Counted from the stretch's first letter, positions 1 to 8,083 are shown. The stretch: DNA of 32,134 nucleotides from DASWOJ01 sp964242325 (GCA_964242325.1 CAXTCI010000041.1:1-32134); one strand, 5' to 3'. Translations and numbers: made by a program. Notes: generated by a model not told the origin, from the letters alone.

Positions 1-56
1 GCCGGAAGCGGCTGATCGTGCTGCGGCAGATGCTTGTTTTACTTGCTGAGCAACGA

Positions 57-236
57 CTACAACTCATCCATCTGGCGGTTTTGCATTCGCGCGGTGGTAA
101 AGAACTGTGCACCTGCGGCTATTAGGTGCTCGACACAAGCTGCATTCAAATCCTTCCGCCGGATGTGAATGCTGTGGATGATCAGGTTATTCAGGTCGAT
201 TTGCTGAACCACCGCGCCATCAACGTCGTCCGGCAC
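57..236 (-). CDS. Possible small hypothetical protein (59 aa), GTG start
   Basis: This short leftward reading frame lies downstream of recR. It opens with GTG directly after an in-frame TAG and ends with TAG. The product would begin VPDDVDGAVVQQ and end in QNRQMDEL, with a helical, fairly hydrophilic composition. The DNA is visibly less GC-rich than the rest of the window, which may mean recent acquisition or a remnant of a longer gene. I recognise no family. No convincing ribosome-binding site was seen. It may equally be the decayed 3' end of a gene whose start has been lost. The remaining bases of 1-288 hold nothing else I can support. Confidence 0.2.
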   Translation of the reverse strand: MPDDVDGAVVQQIDLNNLIIHSIHIRRKDLNAACVEHLIAAGAQFFTTARMQNRQMDEL

Positions 237-288
237 CTAAATCGAGTAGGGTCCGGGCGCGTCGGGCACAGCGTCCTGGACATCTGCC

Positions 289-894
289 CTAACCCGTTAT
301 CACCCGCCGTCCCCGCACCGCCGCCGCCAGCGTCCCATCATCCAGCACGTCCAGCGCGCCGCCGATCGGCACCCCCTGCCCCACCCGCGTCACCCGCACC
401 CCTGGCGTGGCCTTGGCGATCCGCTCCTGTAGCCAGTGCGCGGTCGTTGCGCCGTCCACAGTGGCGCCCAGGGCAAGAATGACTTCGCCAACTCCGCCTG
501 CATCGAGACGGTCCAGCAGGGGCTGCAAGTTCAGGTCCTCCGGGCCGGTGCCGCCTAGGGCGGACAGGGTGCCCCCCAGCACGGCATAAACGCCATGATG
601 GACGCTGGCGCGTTCCAGCGCCCATAGGTCGCCGACGCCCTCCACCACGCAGACCAGCGCCCGGTCGCGTGCCGGGTCGGTGCAGATACCGCAGGGATCG
701 CGGCTGTCCAGGTTGCCGCAGGTGCTGCACGTGCGCACGGCCCGGGCGGCGTCGGACAGGGCGGCGGCCAACGGCAGCATGCGCGCTTCGGGCTGCTGCA
801 GCATTCGTAGCGCGGCTCGGCGGGCACTGCGTGGACCTAGGCCCGGCAAGCGCGCTAGCAGGCCGATCAGCCGCTCGACCTCAGGTCCGCCCAT
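289..894 (-). CDS. recR: Recombination mediator protein RecR
   Basis: RecR acts with RecO (and RecF) in the cytoplasm to load RecA on gapped DNA during recombinational repair. The 201-aa length is normal for the family. The N-terminal helix-hairpin-helix is visible as LIGLLARLPGLGPRSARR (residues 9-26). A four-cysteine zinc finger follows at C56, C59, C68 and C71, and then a Toprim domain starting VVCVVEG-like at about residue 80 with the GGTLSALGG loop at 107-115. It is the last gene of the dnaX-ybaB-recR group, a common bacterial order. Here a 150-bp repeat separates it from ybaB, so it may be transcribed partly on its own. The start MGGPEVERLI matches the family N-terminus. Confidence 0.96.
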   Translation of the reverse strand: MGGPEVERLIGLLARLPGLGPRSARRAALRMLQQPEARMLPLAAALSDAARAVRTCSTCGNLDSRDPCGICTDPARDRALVCVVEGVGDLWALERASVHHGVYAVLGGTLSALGGTGPEDLNLQPLLDRLDAGGVGEVILALGATVDGATTAHWLQERIAKATPGVRVTRVGQGVPIGGALDVLDDGTLAAAVRGRRVITG

Positions 895-924
895 GCGGGC
901 CTGGTTGGGATGGCAGCGCTCCCT

Positions 925-1077
925 GCTCCCTCTCTCTCCGGGAGGGGGTTGGGGTGAGGGGACCTTCGAGGGCCGTGCTTGCTGACACAGGATGGCTGGA
1001 TGGTGGCGCTGATCGTGCCCCGCTCCGCAGCCAAGACCCCCTCACCCCGGCCTTCTCCCGGAGGGAGAGGGAGAAGG
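925..1077. repeat. Intergenic inverted-repeat element, copy A
   Basis: Two inverted arms flank a core of about 75 bp. The left arm (about 925-961) carries the CTCTCTCCGGGAG hairpin followed by GGTTGGGGTGAGGGG. The right arm (about 1036-1077) is its reverse complement, with CCCCTCACCCCGGCC and CTCCCGGAGGGAGAGGGAG. Each arm can fold by itself, and the two arms can also pair with each other. This copy fills the ybaB-recR gap, starting seven bases past the ybaB stop. It may act as a terminator, processing site or mRNA stabiliser between the two genes. It belongs with the copies near 5979, 18985, 20731, 23358, 27798 and 32091. Confidence 0.9.
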
Positions 1078-1083
1078 TGCCGC

Positions 1084-1407
1084 TTAGAATGGCAGCTTCA
1101 TCCCGCCGGGTAGCTCCAGCCCACCGGTTGCGGCTGACATCTCCTCCGCCATCACCGCCTCCACCTTGCGCTTGGCGTCGGCGTGGGCGGCGACGATCAG
1201 GTCCTGCAGCATCTCGGCTTCCGCCGGGTCCAGCAGCTTGGGGTTTACGGCCAGGCGGCGCAGCTCGCCCTTGCCGGACAGCACCAGCGTTACCATCCCC
1301 GCACCGGAAGCGCCCTCGATCTCCATCGCTTCCATCTTGGCCTGCATCTCGGCCATCTTGGCCTGCATCTGGCCGGCTTGCTTCATCAGGCCCGCAAGGT
1401 TTTTCAA
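1084..1407 (-). CDS. ybaB: YbaB/EbfC family nucleoid-associated protein
   Basis: This is a small DNA-binding protein of the YbaB/EbfC family, a tweezer-shaped dimer that binds and organises DNA. It is 107 aa, the usual length. The start MKNLAGLMKQAGQMQAKM and the coiled, Met/Gln-rich first helix are typical, and the middle has the family strand LSGKGELRRLAVNP. The start codon appears to be TTG, sharing bases with the dnaX stop (TTGA), so translation is probably coupled to dnaX. The dnaX-ybaB pairing is conserved across many bacteria and supports the call. A repeat element begins just past the stop. Confidence 0.95.
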   Translation of the reverse strand: MKNLAGLMKQAGQMQAKMAEMQAKMEAMEIEGASGAGMVTLVLSGKGELRRLAVNPKLLDPAEAEMLQDLIVAAHADAKRKVEAVMAEEMSAATGGLELPGGMKLPF

Positions 1408-3350
1408 CTGTCGTCCTCCATCATTCCAGCATCTTCGGCATCCAACGGCGCAAACTCCCGACCGTCCCCGCCGCCGAGGATCGAGGGCTCGTCGTCCACC
1501 AATCCATAGGCGTCCGCCCGGCTGTCCGTCACCCGGCTGATTTTGGCGCCGGGAAACGCGTTCAGGATGGCGCGGACCAGCGGGTGCTCGGCGGCAGCGC
1601 CACGGCGGGCCTGGTCGGCGGCCTCGCCCTGGTCGTGCAGGGTGGGATCGCCGGCCTCGCGGGACAACGCGATAGTCCAGCGCGTGCCGGTCGCATCCAG
1701 CAGCAAGGCGGCCAGGCGCGGCGCCAAGTCGCGTGGGGCGTCGGGCACGGGCCGTAGCTCGATGACGGGGGGCGCAAAGCGGACAAGGTGAACTTGGTGC
1801 AGCAAGGCGCCATGCAGCAACGGTTCCCGCCGCTCCGCCACCAGCATCGCCACCTCGCGGAAGCTCGACAGGCGAGGCGGCTGCGGATCGGCCGGCGGGG
1901 GCGGCGCGGATGGCGCCGGGTCCGGCTGGAAGGCCGGGGCGCCGTTGGCGACGGCGCGGACTGCGCTGCCGTCGGTGGATGCCGGGCCGTTGTTGATGGC
2001 AGCGCGGACGGTGCCGCCTTCGAATGGCGGCGGTGCGCCACTGGCTGGACGCGGTGCGGACGGGGCCGCGCCGGCCTCAGTCAAGCGGCGCACCAGGTCG
2101 CCGGGCGTTGGCAGGTCGGCGGCGTAGCACAGGCGGATCAGCACCATCTCGGCCGCGGCCCGGCGGTCCGGCGCCTGCTCCACCTCCTGCGTGCCCTTCA
2201 GCAGCATCTGCCAGGCACGGCCCAGCAAGGGCATAGACAGCCGGTCGGCCAGGGCCGCGCCGCGGGTGCGCTCGGCCTCCGGCAGTTCCCCGCCGTCGCG
2301 CAACGCCGGCACGGTGCGGAGCCGGGTCAGGGTATGGGTCAGGTCCAGCAGGTCGCCCAGCATCAGGCCGAGGTCGGCGCCCCGCTCATGCGCCCGGTCG
2401 GTGATCGCCAGCGCCGCGGCGGGCTGCCCGGCCATCACTGCCTCCAGCAAGTCGAACACGGCGGAGCGGTCGGCCAGGCCCAGCATGTCCGACACGGCGT
2501 CCGCACCGATCGGCCCGGCGGCGCCTGCCCCCTGGGCGATGGCCTGGTCCAGCAGCGACAGCCCATCGCGCACCGACCCGTCCGCCGCGCGGGCGATCAA
2601 GTCCAGGGCGCCGAGGTCCACAGCCACGCCCTCCTGCACGGCGATGCGGCCGAACATCGCGGTCATCTCCGCCACCGATACCCGGCGCAGGTCGAAACGC
2701 TGGCAGCGGGACAGCACGGTGACGGGCACCTTGCGGATTTCCGTCGTCGCGAAGATGAACTTCACATGCGGCGGCGGCTCCTCCAGCGTCTTCAGCAGCG
2801 CGTTGAAGGCGTTGCGGGACAGCATATGCACTTCGTCAATGATGAAGACTTTGGTGCGCGCCTGCAGCGGGCGGTAGCGGGCGGCGTCTATCACCTCGCG
2901 CATGTCATCCACGCCGGTGCGGCTGGCGGCATCCATCTCCACCACGTCCGGGTGCCGGTCGGCGAGGATGGCAACGCAGTTGGCGCATACGCCGCAGGGG
3001 TCCGCGGTCGGGCCGCCCTGGCCATCGGGGCCAATGCAGTTCAGGGCGCGGGCGATGATGCGGGCGGTGGTGGTCTTGCCCACGCCGCGCACGCCGGTCA
3101 GCATCCAGGCATGGGCGACGCGGTTCTGCGCGAAGGCGTTGCGCAGGATGCGAACCATTGCCTCCTGCCCGATCAGGTCGGCGAAGGTGGTGGGACGATA
3201 TTTGCGCGCCAGGACGCGGTAGGGCGTGGGGGCCAGGGCCGCCTGGGCTACCAGGGGTGGGGACGCCGCGGGTTCGTCCCCGAACAGGCCGGGACCGGCA
3301 GACGGAGGCGGCAGGTCTTCGTCCAGGTCGGTGTCCTGCAAGCCTGACAT
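1404..3350 (-). CDS. dnaX: DNA polymerase III subunit gamma/tau
   Basis: DnaX is the ATPase core of the replicative clamp loader and, through its C-terminal extension, links the loader to polymerase and helicase. The protein is 648 aa. It has the RKYRPTTFADLIGQE start of the AAA+ domain (about 49-63), Walker A GVRGVGKT at 86-93, zinc ligands C105, C119, C122 and C125, Walker B VFIIDEVH at 168-175 and sensor SRC near 215. A Pro/Ala-rich linker (about 425-500) precedes a tau-like C-terminal domain. I saw no obvious slippery heptamer for a gamma form. Its stop overlaps the ybaB start. The SRP RNA gene lies immediately upstream, a common alphaproteobacterial arrangement. Confidence 0.97.
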   Translation of the reverse strand: MSGLQDTDLDEDLPPPSAGPGLFGDEPAASPPLVAQAALAPTPYRVLARKYRPTTFADLIGQEAMVRILRNAFAQNRVAHAWMLTGVRGVGKTTTARIIARALNCIGPDGQGGPTADPCGVCANCVAILADRHPDVVEMDAASRTGVDDMREVIDAARYRPLQARTKVFIIDEVHMLSRNAFNALLKTLEEPPPHVKFIFATTEIRKVPVTVLSRCQRFDLRRVSVAEMTAMFGRIAVQEGVAVDLGALDLIARAADGSVRDGLSLLDQAIAQGAGAAGPIGADAVSDMLGLADRSAVFDLLEAVMAGQPAAALAITDRAHERGADLGLMLGDLLDLTHTLTRLRTVPALRDGGELPEAERTRGAALADRLSMPLLGRAWQMLLKGTQEVEQAPDRRAAAEMVLIRLCYAADLPTPGDLVRRLTEAGAAPSAPRPASGAPPPFEGGTVRAAINNGPASTDGSAVRAVANGAPAFQPDPAPSAPPPPADPQPPRLSSFREVAMLVAERREPLLHGALLHQVHLVRFAPPVIELRPVPDAPRDLAPRLAALLLDATGTRWTIALSREAGDPTLHDQGEAADQARRGAAAEHPLVRAILNAFPGAKISRVTDSRADAYGLVDDEPSILGGGDGREFAPLDAEDAGMMEDDS

Positions 3351-3376
3351 GCTTCCTGCCGCAGGAGGGTGAGGGT

Positions 3377-3473
3377 GGGAGGCCGAACGAACGACCCAAG
3401 CAAGAACTCGTTGCGGCTGCTTCCTTCCGGACCTGACCGGGTTGGCGAGGAACCCGTCCGCCGCCGACCTCCC
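3377..3473 (-). ncRNA. ffs: Small bacterial signal recognition particle RNA (4.5S-type)
   Basis: Read on the minus strand, the region holds the nearly invariant SRP domain IV apical sequence GGTCAGGTCCGGAAGGAAGC (about 3416-3435), which binds Ffh. Outside it, GGGAGG at the 5' end (3468-3473) pairs with CCTCCC at the 3' end (3377-3382), giving a hairpin RNA of about 97 nt. That is the usual length for the Gram-negative small SRP RNA. The RNA acts with Ffh in co-translational targeting of membrane proteins. The position just upstream of dnaX matches many alphaproteobacteria. The exact ends are estimated from the closing stem. Confidence 0.93.
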
Positions 3474-3653
3474 AAGGTTTCATATCATGGGCGCGGGGGG
3501 TGGGGGCAAGGGGGATGGCTGCTTCGCACGGCGCTGGCAGGCGCGCGGTCAGGAAAAAGTGGGGGACACGGGCTGGCACCTCCGCCATCCCCACGCATTT
3601 GATGGCGGCGTGGCCATTCCACAGGATGGCTCGCAGGCACGAGGAGAAGCCGA

Positions 3654-3899
3654 ATGACAGCATCCAAGCATCCCAAGCACCCGCCCACCGGCCCTGACGA
3701 CCTGGGCGCCGACGTGCCGCCGTTGCAAGACGACCTGCAGCGCAACCCGGGTATTGGCGCATCCAAGGGCGCCTTTGCCCGTACCGGGGTGGACCCGGAG
3801 GACATCGAGGCCAGCAACACCTCTGAAGGCGATGTGGTCAGCGACGGCGCCAAGGGTGGTGGCGTGAACCCGGGCAAGCTCGGCCGCACGAACAAGTAA
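3654..3899 (+). CDS. Small conserved hydrophilic protein of unknown function (81 aa)
   Basis: An 81-aa, highly polar protein without membrane segments or cysteines. It is rich in Asp, Gly, Pro and Lys and is probably disordered. A good ribosome-binding site (GAGGAG, 3641-3646) lies seven bases before the ATG, and a strong hairpin terminator follows the stop, so it looks like a self-contained transcription unit. Sequence blocks such as DDLQRNPGIGASKGAFARTG and VNPGKLGRTNK resemble, from memory, short uncharacterised proteins of Acetobacteraceae and relatives. The role is unknown. A stress or hydrophilin-like function would be guesswork from composition. Confidence 0.75.
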   Translation: MTASKHPKHPPTGPDDLGADVPPLQDDLQRNPGIGASKGAFARTGVDPEDIEASNTSEGDVVSDGAKGGGVNPGKLGRTNK

Positions 3900-3924
3900 A
3901 CATCCGGTTACGTTCGCTTTTACC

Positions 3925-3954
3925 CGGCGGGAGATGGCGAACGGTCTCCCGCCG
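3925..3954 (+). terminator. Strong hairpin, likely terminator
   Basis: A perfect 10-bp stem (CGGCGGGAGA / TCTCCCGCCG) with a 10-base loop begins 26 bases after the stop of the 81-aa gene. On the plus strand it is followed by CGGTTATTGGG, which is only moderately T-rich. It sits between convergent genes (81-aa protein and MATE exporter), so it could serve both directions. Confidence 0.65.
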
Positions 3955-4030
3955 CGGTTATTGGGTGTTGCTTGGACGAGTCGCTCGGCGGCTTAGATCA
4001 CGCACCTGTGACGGCATCGGTCGTCGAGGC

Positions 4031-5392
4031 TCATGCTTCCTCGATGAAGCGGCTCCGGTGCAGGAAGCGCCCCGTCAGCAGCGTTGCCACCAGCATCAAC
4101 CCGCCCGCCAGTCCCCACCAGGCGCCAACTGCCCCTGCCCCGGCGCGCGCCGTCAGCCACCAGGCCGCTGGGAAGCCAACGCCCCAGTAGCTCACCGCCG
4201 CGAGCACGAACGGCACCCGCGTGTCGCCCAGGCCGCGCAGCGCGCCAGCCGCGGCGGATTGCATCCCGTCCGACACTTGGAACACAGCGGCGATGGCGAG
4301 CAGGCTGATTGCGGTGGTGGTTGCCTCGGCGTTGGCTGGCAGCGCCGGGTCTATGTAGAACCCGGCCAGCGTGCCCGGCGCCACCACCAGCACGGCCGCC
4401 GCCATCGCCTCCGTCACCGCCGCCAGGGCGATGGCCACCAGCCCGGCCCGGCGCGCGCCGGCGGCGTCTCCGGCGCCCACCCGGTTGCCCACTCGCACGT
4501 TGGCGGCCTGCGCCACCGCCAGCGGCACCATGAACGACACCGACGTAATGCTGAGCGCGATCTGGTGCGCGGCCAGCGGCGCCGCGCCCAACCGTCCCAC
4601 CAGCAGCCCAATGCCCAGGAACAACCCGGTTTCCACCGCGAACGTCCCCGTCACCGGCAGCCCCAGCACGACCATGCGCCGCAGCAGCGGCAAGCCGGGC
4701 CGCCGCCAAGCGACGAAGCGGCGCAGCCCCGGATGCCCATGCAGCCAAGCCATCAGCACCAACGCCATCCCGCTTTCCACGAACACCGTCGCCAGCGCCG
4801 GGCCGCGCATCCCGAGCGCCGGCAGCCTCCAGGCCCCATGGATCAACCCCCAACACAGCGCGGCGTTGATACTCGTTGCGCCCAGCGCCACCCATAGCAT
4901 CGCCGCTCCCTGCCCGATTGCCGGCAGGAAGGCGCGCATCAGGCCGATGCCGATCATCGCGCCCGGCGTTCCCCAGCGCAGAACGTCTATGAACGCCGCG
5001 GCGTCCCGGGCCAACGCAGGGGGCTGTCCGGCCAGCAGCAGCAGAGGCTCCGCGAGAGTGAACACTACGAAGGCCGGCACGGACAACAGCAGCGCCATCG
5101 CCAGCCCGGCCCAGTATGGCGCCGGCACCAGGTTGTCCCGCCCCGCACCGCGTTCCTGCGACACCACGATGCTGACCGCCGTCAGCATTCCTTGCAGCAT
5201 GATCGTAACGGTAATGAACAGCATGGTCGCCAGACCGCCGGCCGCCAGCGCGTTGCCGCCCAGCGTGCCGAGCAGCACCGTGTCGGTCACGCCCATCGCC
5301 ATGCCCGCCAACTGCGCAACCGCCAAAGGCCCGGCCAGGCGCAGGGTTTCGACCGCATGGCGCCAGGGCGACTGCACGGCATGCGCCGGCAT
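4031..5392 (-). CDS. MATE family multidrug/cation efflux transporter
   Basis: An inner-membrane antiporter of the MATE (NorM/DinF-like) family, which exports cationic drugs or metabolites using Na+ or H+ gradients. The roughly 453-aa length and about 12 hydrophobic helices fit. The N-terminal half starts ETLRLAGPLAVAQLAGMAMG and continues VTDTVLLGTLGGNALAAGGL. The second half repeats the fold, with PFVLAAVSYWGVGFPAAW near the end. I used the ATG at 5392; a TTG at 5413 would add seven residues, and neither has a clear ribosome-binding site. It is the only gene of its transcription unit that I can see. The substrate cannot be told from sequence. Confidence 0.93.
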   Translation of the reverse strand: MPAHAVQSPWRHAVETLRLAGPLAVAQLAGMAMGVTDTVLLGTLGGNALAAGGLATMLFITVTIMLQGMLTAVSIVVSQERGAGRDNLVPAPYWAGLAMALLLSVPAFVVFTLAEPLLLLAGQPPALARDAAAFIDVLRWGTPGAMIGIGLMRAFLPAIGQGAAMLWVALGATSINAALCWGLIHGAWRLPALGMRGPALATVFVESGMALVLMAWLHGHPGLRRFVAWRRPGLPLLRRMVVLGLPVTGTFAVETGLFLGIGLLVGRLGAAPLAAHQIALSITSVSFMVPLAVAQAANVRVGNRVGAGDAAGARRAGLVAIALAAVTEAMAAAVLVVAPGTLAGFYIDPALPANAEATTTAISLLAIAAVFQVSDGMQSAAAGALRGLGDTRVPFVLAAVSYWGVGFPAAWWLTARAGAGAVGAWWGLAGGLMLVATLLTGRFLHRSRFIEEA

Positions 5393-5469
5393 TAGGAGGA
5401 TGGTGCCGGACAAGGTGGGAGGCTTTCAGGTTGGGAGGCGGCAACGCAGCCGGGCCGCCCCGGGTTCGG

Positions 5470-5934
5470 CTACCAGAACATGGTGCCGGGACCGCCCTTG
5501 AACGGGCCGGTCAGCTCGGGCGTGATCCAGCCGCCGTAGAAGCCGCCCTCCTGCGGCACGACCCGGTCATCGCCGACATAGCATGCGTCCATCCGCCCGG
5601 CATACACTGCGACATGCCCGGCGATGGCGGCAAAGTCCGGGGTGGGGTGCGGGTAGCCCCAACCGGCATCCCGCGCCACGGCGCCCCCAGCCTGGACGGT
5701 GTAGTATTCGGCCTGGCCCTTCCACTCGCACACGCTGCCGCGGCCCTGCGAGGGCAGCAGCGTGCCCGGGGCGAAGGCCGCGGCGGGGATGTAGTAGGAT
5801 GGAGGATGGTAGGTTTCCAGCACCCGCCAGGCCGCATCGGTGTCCACGATCTCCTGCCCGCCCAGCATGATCCGCACCCGGCGCGGGCTGCGCTCCAGCC
5901 GGGGCGGGCGGGGGTAGTCGGCGACACGTTCCAT
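5470..5934 (-). CDS. DUF427 domain-containing protein (154 aa)
   Basis: A soluble protein with the DUF427 fold, a compact beta-rich domain of unknown biochemical role that is common in Proteobacteria and Actinobacteria. Diagnostic stretches are LETYHPPSYYIP, the CEWKGQAEYYTV core (family CxxKGxAxY-type) and GYPHPTPDFAAIAGHVAVYA. The chosen ATG at 5934 is preceded by CCAGGAGC, a good ribosome-binding site. The reading frame stays open far upstream through a repeat and antisense to the next gene, but that extension is not coding. It is divergent from the MetX-like gene, with repeat copy B between them. Confidence 0.9.
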   Translation of the reverse strand: MERVADYPRPPRLERSPRRVRIMLGGQEIVDTDAAWRVLETYHPPSYYIPAAAFAPGTLLPSQGRGSVCEWKGQAEYYTVQAGGAVARDAGWGYPHPTPDFAAIAGHVAVYAGRMDACYVGDDRVVPQEGGFYGGWITPELTGPFKGGPGTMFW

Positions 5935-5978
5935 TGGGTTAGCTCCTGGGTTGGGCGCGTCATAGCAGATTCTCCTCT

Positions 5979-6131
5979 GCTCCCTCTTCCTCCGGGAGAG
6001 GGTTGGGGTGAGGGGGCGGGCAAGCACCGTCCTTAGCCCAAGCAAGCCCGGCGCAGGTGGCGCGTTCGGTGCGCCGCTCCGCAAGCAACACCCCCTCACC
6101 CCGGCCCTCTCCCGGAGGGAGAGGGAGAAGG
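5979..6131. repeat. Intergenic inverted-repeat element, copy B
   Basis: Same architecture as copy A. The left arm, with CTCCGGGAGAGGGTTGGGG (about 5979-6018), and the right arm, with CCCTCACCCCGGCCCTCTCC (about 6091-6131), are inverted copies around a core of about 75 bp. The core includes GGGCAAGCACCGTCCTT and CGCCGCTCCGCAAGC, related to the cores of A and C. It lies between the divergent DUF427 and MetX-like genes, 45-65 bp from each start, so it is in both 5' regions rather than at a 3' end. Confidence 0.9.
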
Positions 6132-6195
6132 ACAGCGACCCTGGCCGTGCACCGCCTGGCCCGCTAGCTTGCCGCTCCCTGACAAGGACCCGAGC

Positions 6196-7194
6196 ATGGA
6201 TTGGCCAACCGACAGCGGCATCTTCGACGCAGGCGACCTGCCGCTGGACTCCGGCGGCGCCCTGCGCGGCGCCCAGATCGGATGGAAAACCCATGGCACG
6301 CTGTCCCCGGCCCGGGACAACGCAGTCCTGTATCCCACCAGCTACGGCGCTCAGCACCCGGAGGTGGAATGGCTGATCGGCCCAGGTGGCATCCTGGACC
6401 CCACGCGCTGGTTCATCATCCAGGTGGACCAGTTCGGCAACGGCATCAGCACCTCGCCCAGCACCACCGCGGACTACCCCGAGCTGGTGACGGTTGCCGA
6501 CAACGTGCGGGGGCAGGCGCGTCTGCTGGACGCCTGGGGCATTGCTCGTCTCGCCTGCGTCTACGGCTGGTCCATGGGCGGGCTGCAAGCCTACCACTGG
6601 GCCGCGCTGTTCCCGGACCGGGTAGAGCGGATCGTCGTCAACTGCGGGGTGTCGCGCACCGCCATCCACAACCAGGTGTTCCTGGCCAGCCTGATGGCGA
6701 CCCTGGAGGCCGCGCCGGAGTGGCAGGGCGCCGGCCGCTTCGGTACCGAACCCCGCGCCGCCCTGCGCGCCTTTGCGCGGATCTACGCGGGATGGGCGCT
6801 GAGCCAGGATTTCTACCGTGCCGGGCTGCACCTCACGGCGCTCGGCGCCCCGGATTTGGAAACCTTTCTCGTGGAGGGCTGGGAGCGCCGTTATGACAAC
6901 AAGCAGGCCGCCAACCTGTATGCGCAGTTGAAAACCTGGTACGCCGCCGACATCAGCGGCGGTGGCGACCTGGCGGCGGCGCTGCGTGCCATACGCGCAC
7001 GCGTGCTGCTGCTGCCCGGCGAGACCGACCTTTATTTCCGCGTCGCCGACAACGTGACGGAGTTGCCGCATCTCGCCCATGCCGAGTTGCGCCCCATCCC
7101 CTCTGTTTGGGGCCACCGCGCCGGCAACCCGGTGCAGAGCCAGGCCGACCAGGCGTTCCTGCGTGATGCCGTTCGCCGCTGGCTGGAGATGTGA
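6196..7194 (+). CDS. Alpha/beta hydrolase of the homoserine O-acetyltransferase (MetX) superfamily
   Basis: A 332-aa cytoplasmic alpha/beta hydrolase-fold protein resembling MetX-type acyltransferases. The nucleophile elbow is YGWSMGGLQAYHW, where MetX usually has GGSMGGMQ. The likely acid is the Asp in LPGETDLYFRVAD, and the His is in SVWGHRAGNP near the C-terminus, giving a complete Ser-Asp-His triad. The N-terminal GGALRGAQIGWKTHGTLSPA is typical of the family. ATG 6196 follows AAGGA at good spacing. It ends two bases before the PhzF-like start region, so the two genes are probably co-translated. GW in place of GG before the Ser and the divergent His motif argue against a housekeeping methionine enzyme; a hydrolase or other acyltransferase is likely. 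Confidence 0.85.
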   Translation: MDWPTDSGIFDAGDLPLDSGGALRGAQIGWKTHGTLSPARDNAVLYPTSYGAQHPEVEWLIGPGGILDPTRWFIIQVDQFGNGISTSPSTTADYPELVTVADNVRGQARLLDAWGIARLACVYGWSMGGLQAYHWAALFPDRVERIVVNCGVSRTAIHNQVFLASLMATLEAAPEWQGAGRFGTEPRAALRAFARIYAGWALSQDFYRAGLHLTALGAPDLETFLVEGWERRYDNKQAANLYAQLKTWYAADISGGGDLAAALRAIRARVLLLPGETDLYFRVADNVTELPHLAHAELRPIPSVWGHRAGNPVQSQADQAFLRDAVRRWLEM

Positions 7195-7196
7195 CC

Positions 7197-8078
7197 ATGC
7201 CCGGCTATGAGTTCATCACGACGGACGTGTTCACCAACCGACGCTTCGGCGGCAACCCGCTGGCCGTGTTCCCCGATGCGCGCGGCCTGACGACGGAGCA
7301 GATGCAGGCTCTGGCGCGGGAGTGGAACTACAGCGAGACCACCTTCGTCCTGCCGCCCGACGACCCGTCGCACACCGCCCGGGTCCGCATCTTCGTGCCC
7401 ACGGCGGAAATCCCCTTCGCCGGGCATCCGAACGTCGGCACGGCGCTGGTGCTGGCCGCCCGGATGGAGGCGCCGCCGGCCGCGATGGTGTTCGAGGAGC
7501 TGGCGGGCCTGGTCCACATCGCCCTGACCGGCGGGGACGGCGAGGCGATGGCGACCTTGGAAGCGCCGCTGCCGCTGCAGCTTGGCGCGGAGGTGCCGAC
7601 GGACCTGGCAGCCGCTTGCCTCGGGCTGCGTCCGGACCAGGTGCTGGCGGGCACACACCGGCCGGTGGTGGCAAGCTGCGGGCTGGGGTTTGCGATCGCC
7701 GAGGTCGCGCCGGATGCGCTGGGCGCGGTCACCACGGACACCGGCGCGTTCCGCCGGGCGATGGCGGCGGCGCCGTCGCGGGAGGGCGGGTTCAGCCTGC
7801 TGGCCTACAGCCGGGATGGCGACGTGGTGCGCGCCCGGATGTTCGCGCCGCTGGGCGGCATCACGGAGGACCCGGCCACCGGCAGCGCCGCCTGTGCCCT
7901 GGCCGCGCTGCTGCTGCACGCCGGGGGCGGCGACGCGCACCGGCTGACGATCCATCAAGGCGTCGAGATGGGGCGGCCGAGCCTGCTGCATGCCCATGCT
8001 AGCCGGGCGGCGGATGGAGTGCGGGCCGGGGTGGGCGGCGGGGCGGTCACGGTGTTCCGGGGAATGGTGTCCTTGTAG
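7197..8078 (+). CDS. PhzF family isomerase/epimerase-like protein
   Basis: A 293-aa protein of the PhzF (diaminopimelate epimerase-fold) family. Members isomerise small metabolites, as in phenazine biosynthesis, but most have unknown substrates. The N-terminus YEFITTDVFTNRRFGGNPLA and the catalytic glutamate E47 in NYSETTFV are conserved, as is GHPNVGTA in the first domain. The second domain carries GITEDPATGSAACALAALL, the anion-binding signature. I chose ATG 7197, with GGAG eight bases upstream; an in-frame GTG at 7191 overlaps the previous stop. No other phenazine genes are present, so phenazine production is not implied. It is coupled to the MetX-like gene and a hairpin follows. Confidence 0.93.
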   Translation: MPGYEFITTDVFTNRRFGGNPLAVFPDARGLTTEQMQALAREWNYSETTFVLPPDDPSHTARVRIFVPTAEIPFAGHPNVGTALVLAARMEAPPAAMVFEELAGLVHIALTGGDGEAMATLEAPLPLQLGAEVPTDLAAACLGLRPDQVLAGTHRPVVASCGLGFAIAEVAPDALGAVTTDTGAFRRAMAAAPSREGGFSLLAYSRDGDVVRARMFAPLGGITEDPATGSAACALAALLLHAGGGDAHRLTIHQGVEMGRPSLLHAHASRAADGVRAGVGGGAVTVFRGMVSL

Positions 8079-8083
8079 CATCA

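Noticed and set aside
1788..3347. Rightward 519-codon open frame over dnaX
   Set aside because: Antisense to an unmistakable dnaX; the Gln/His/Arg-rich translation is typical of a shadow frame.
3442..3657. Rightward 71-codon open frame between the SRP RNA and the small protein
   Set aside because: It overlaps the SRP RNA antisense and has no ribosome-binding site or recognisable features.
5470..7116. Long leftward open frame of 548 codons
   Set aside because: Only the last 154 codons encode the DUF427 protein; the rest runs antisense to the MetX-like gene and through repeat B, an effect of high GC.
6196..7194. Genuine methionine-pathway homoserine O-acetyltransferase
   Set aside because: The nucleophile elbow (GWSMGG) and the His motif differ from MetX, and no methionine genes are adjacent, so only superfamily membership is claimed.
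7197..8078. Phenazine biosynthesis locus
   Set aside because: Only a PhzF-family protein is present; no phzA/B/D/E/G genes lie nearby, and most PhzF-like proteins are unrelated to phenazines.
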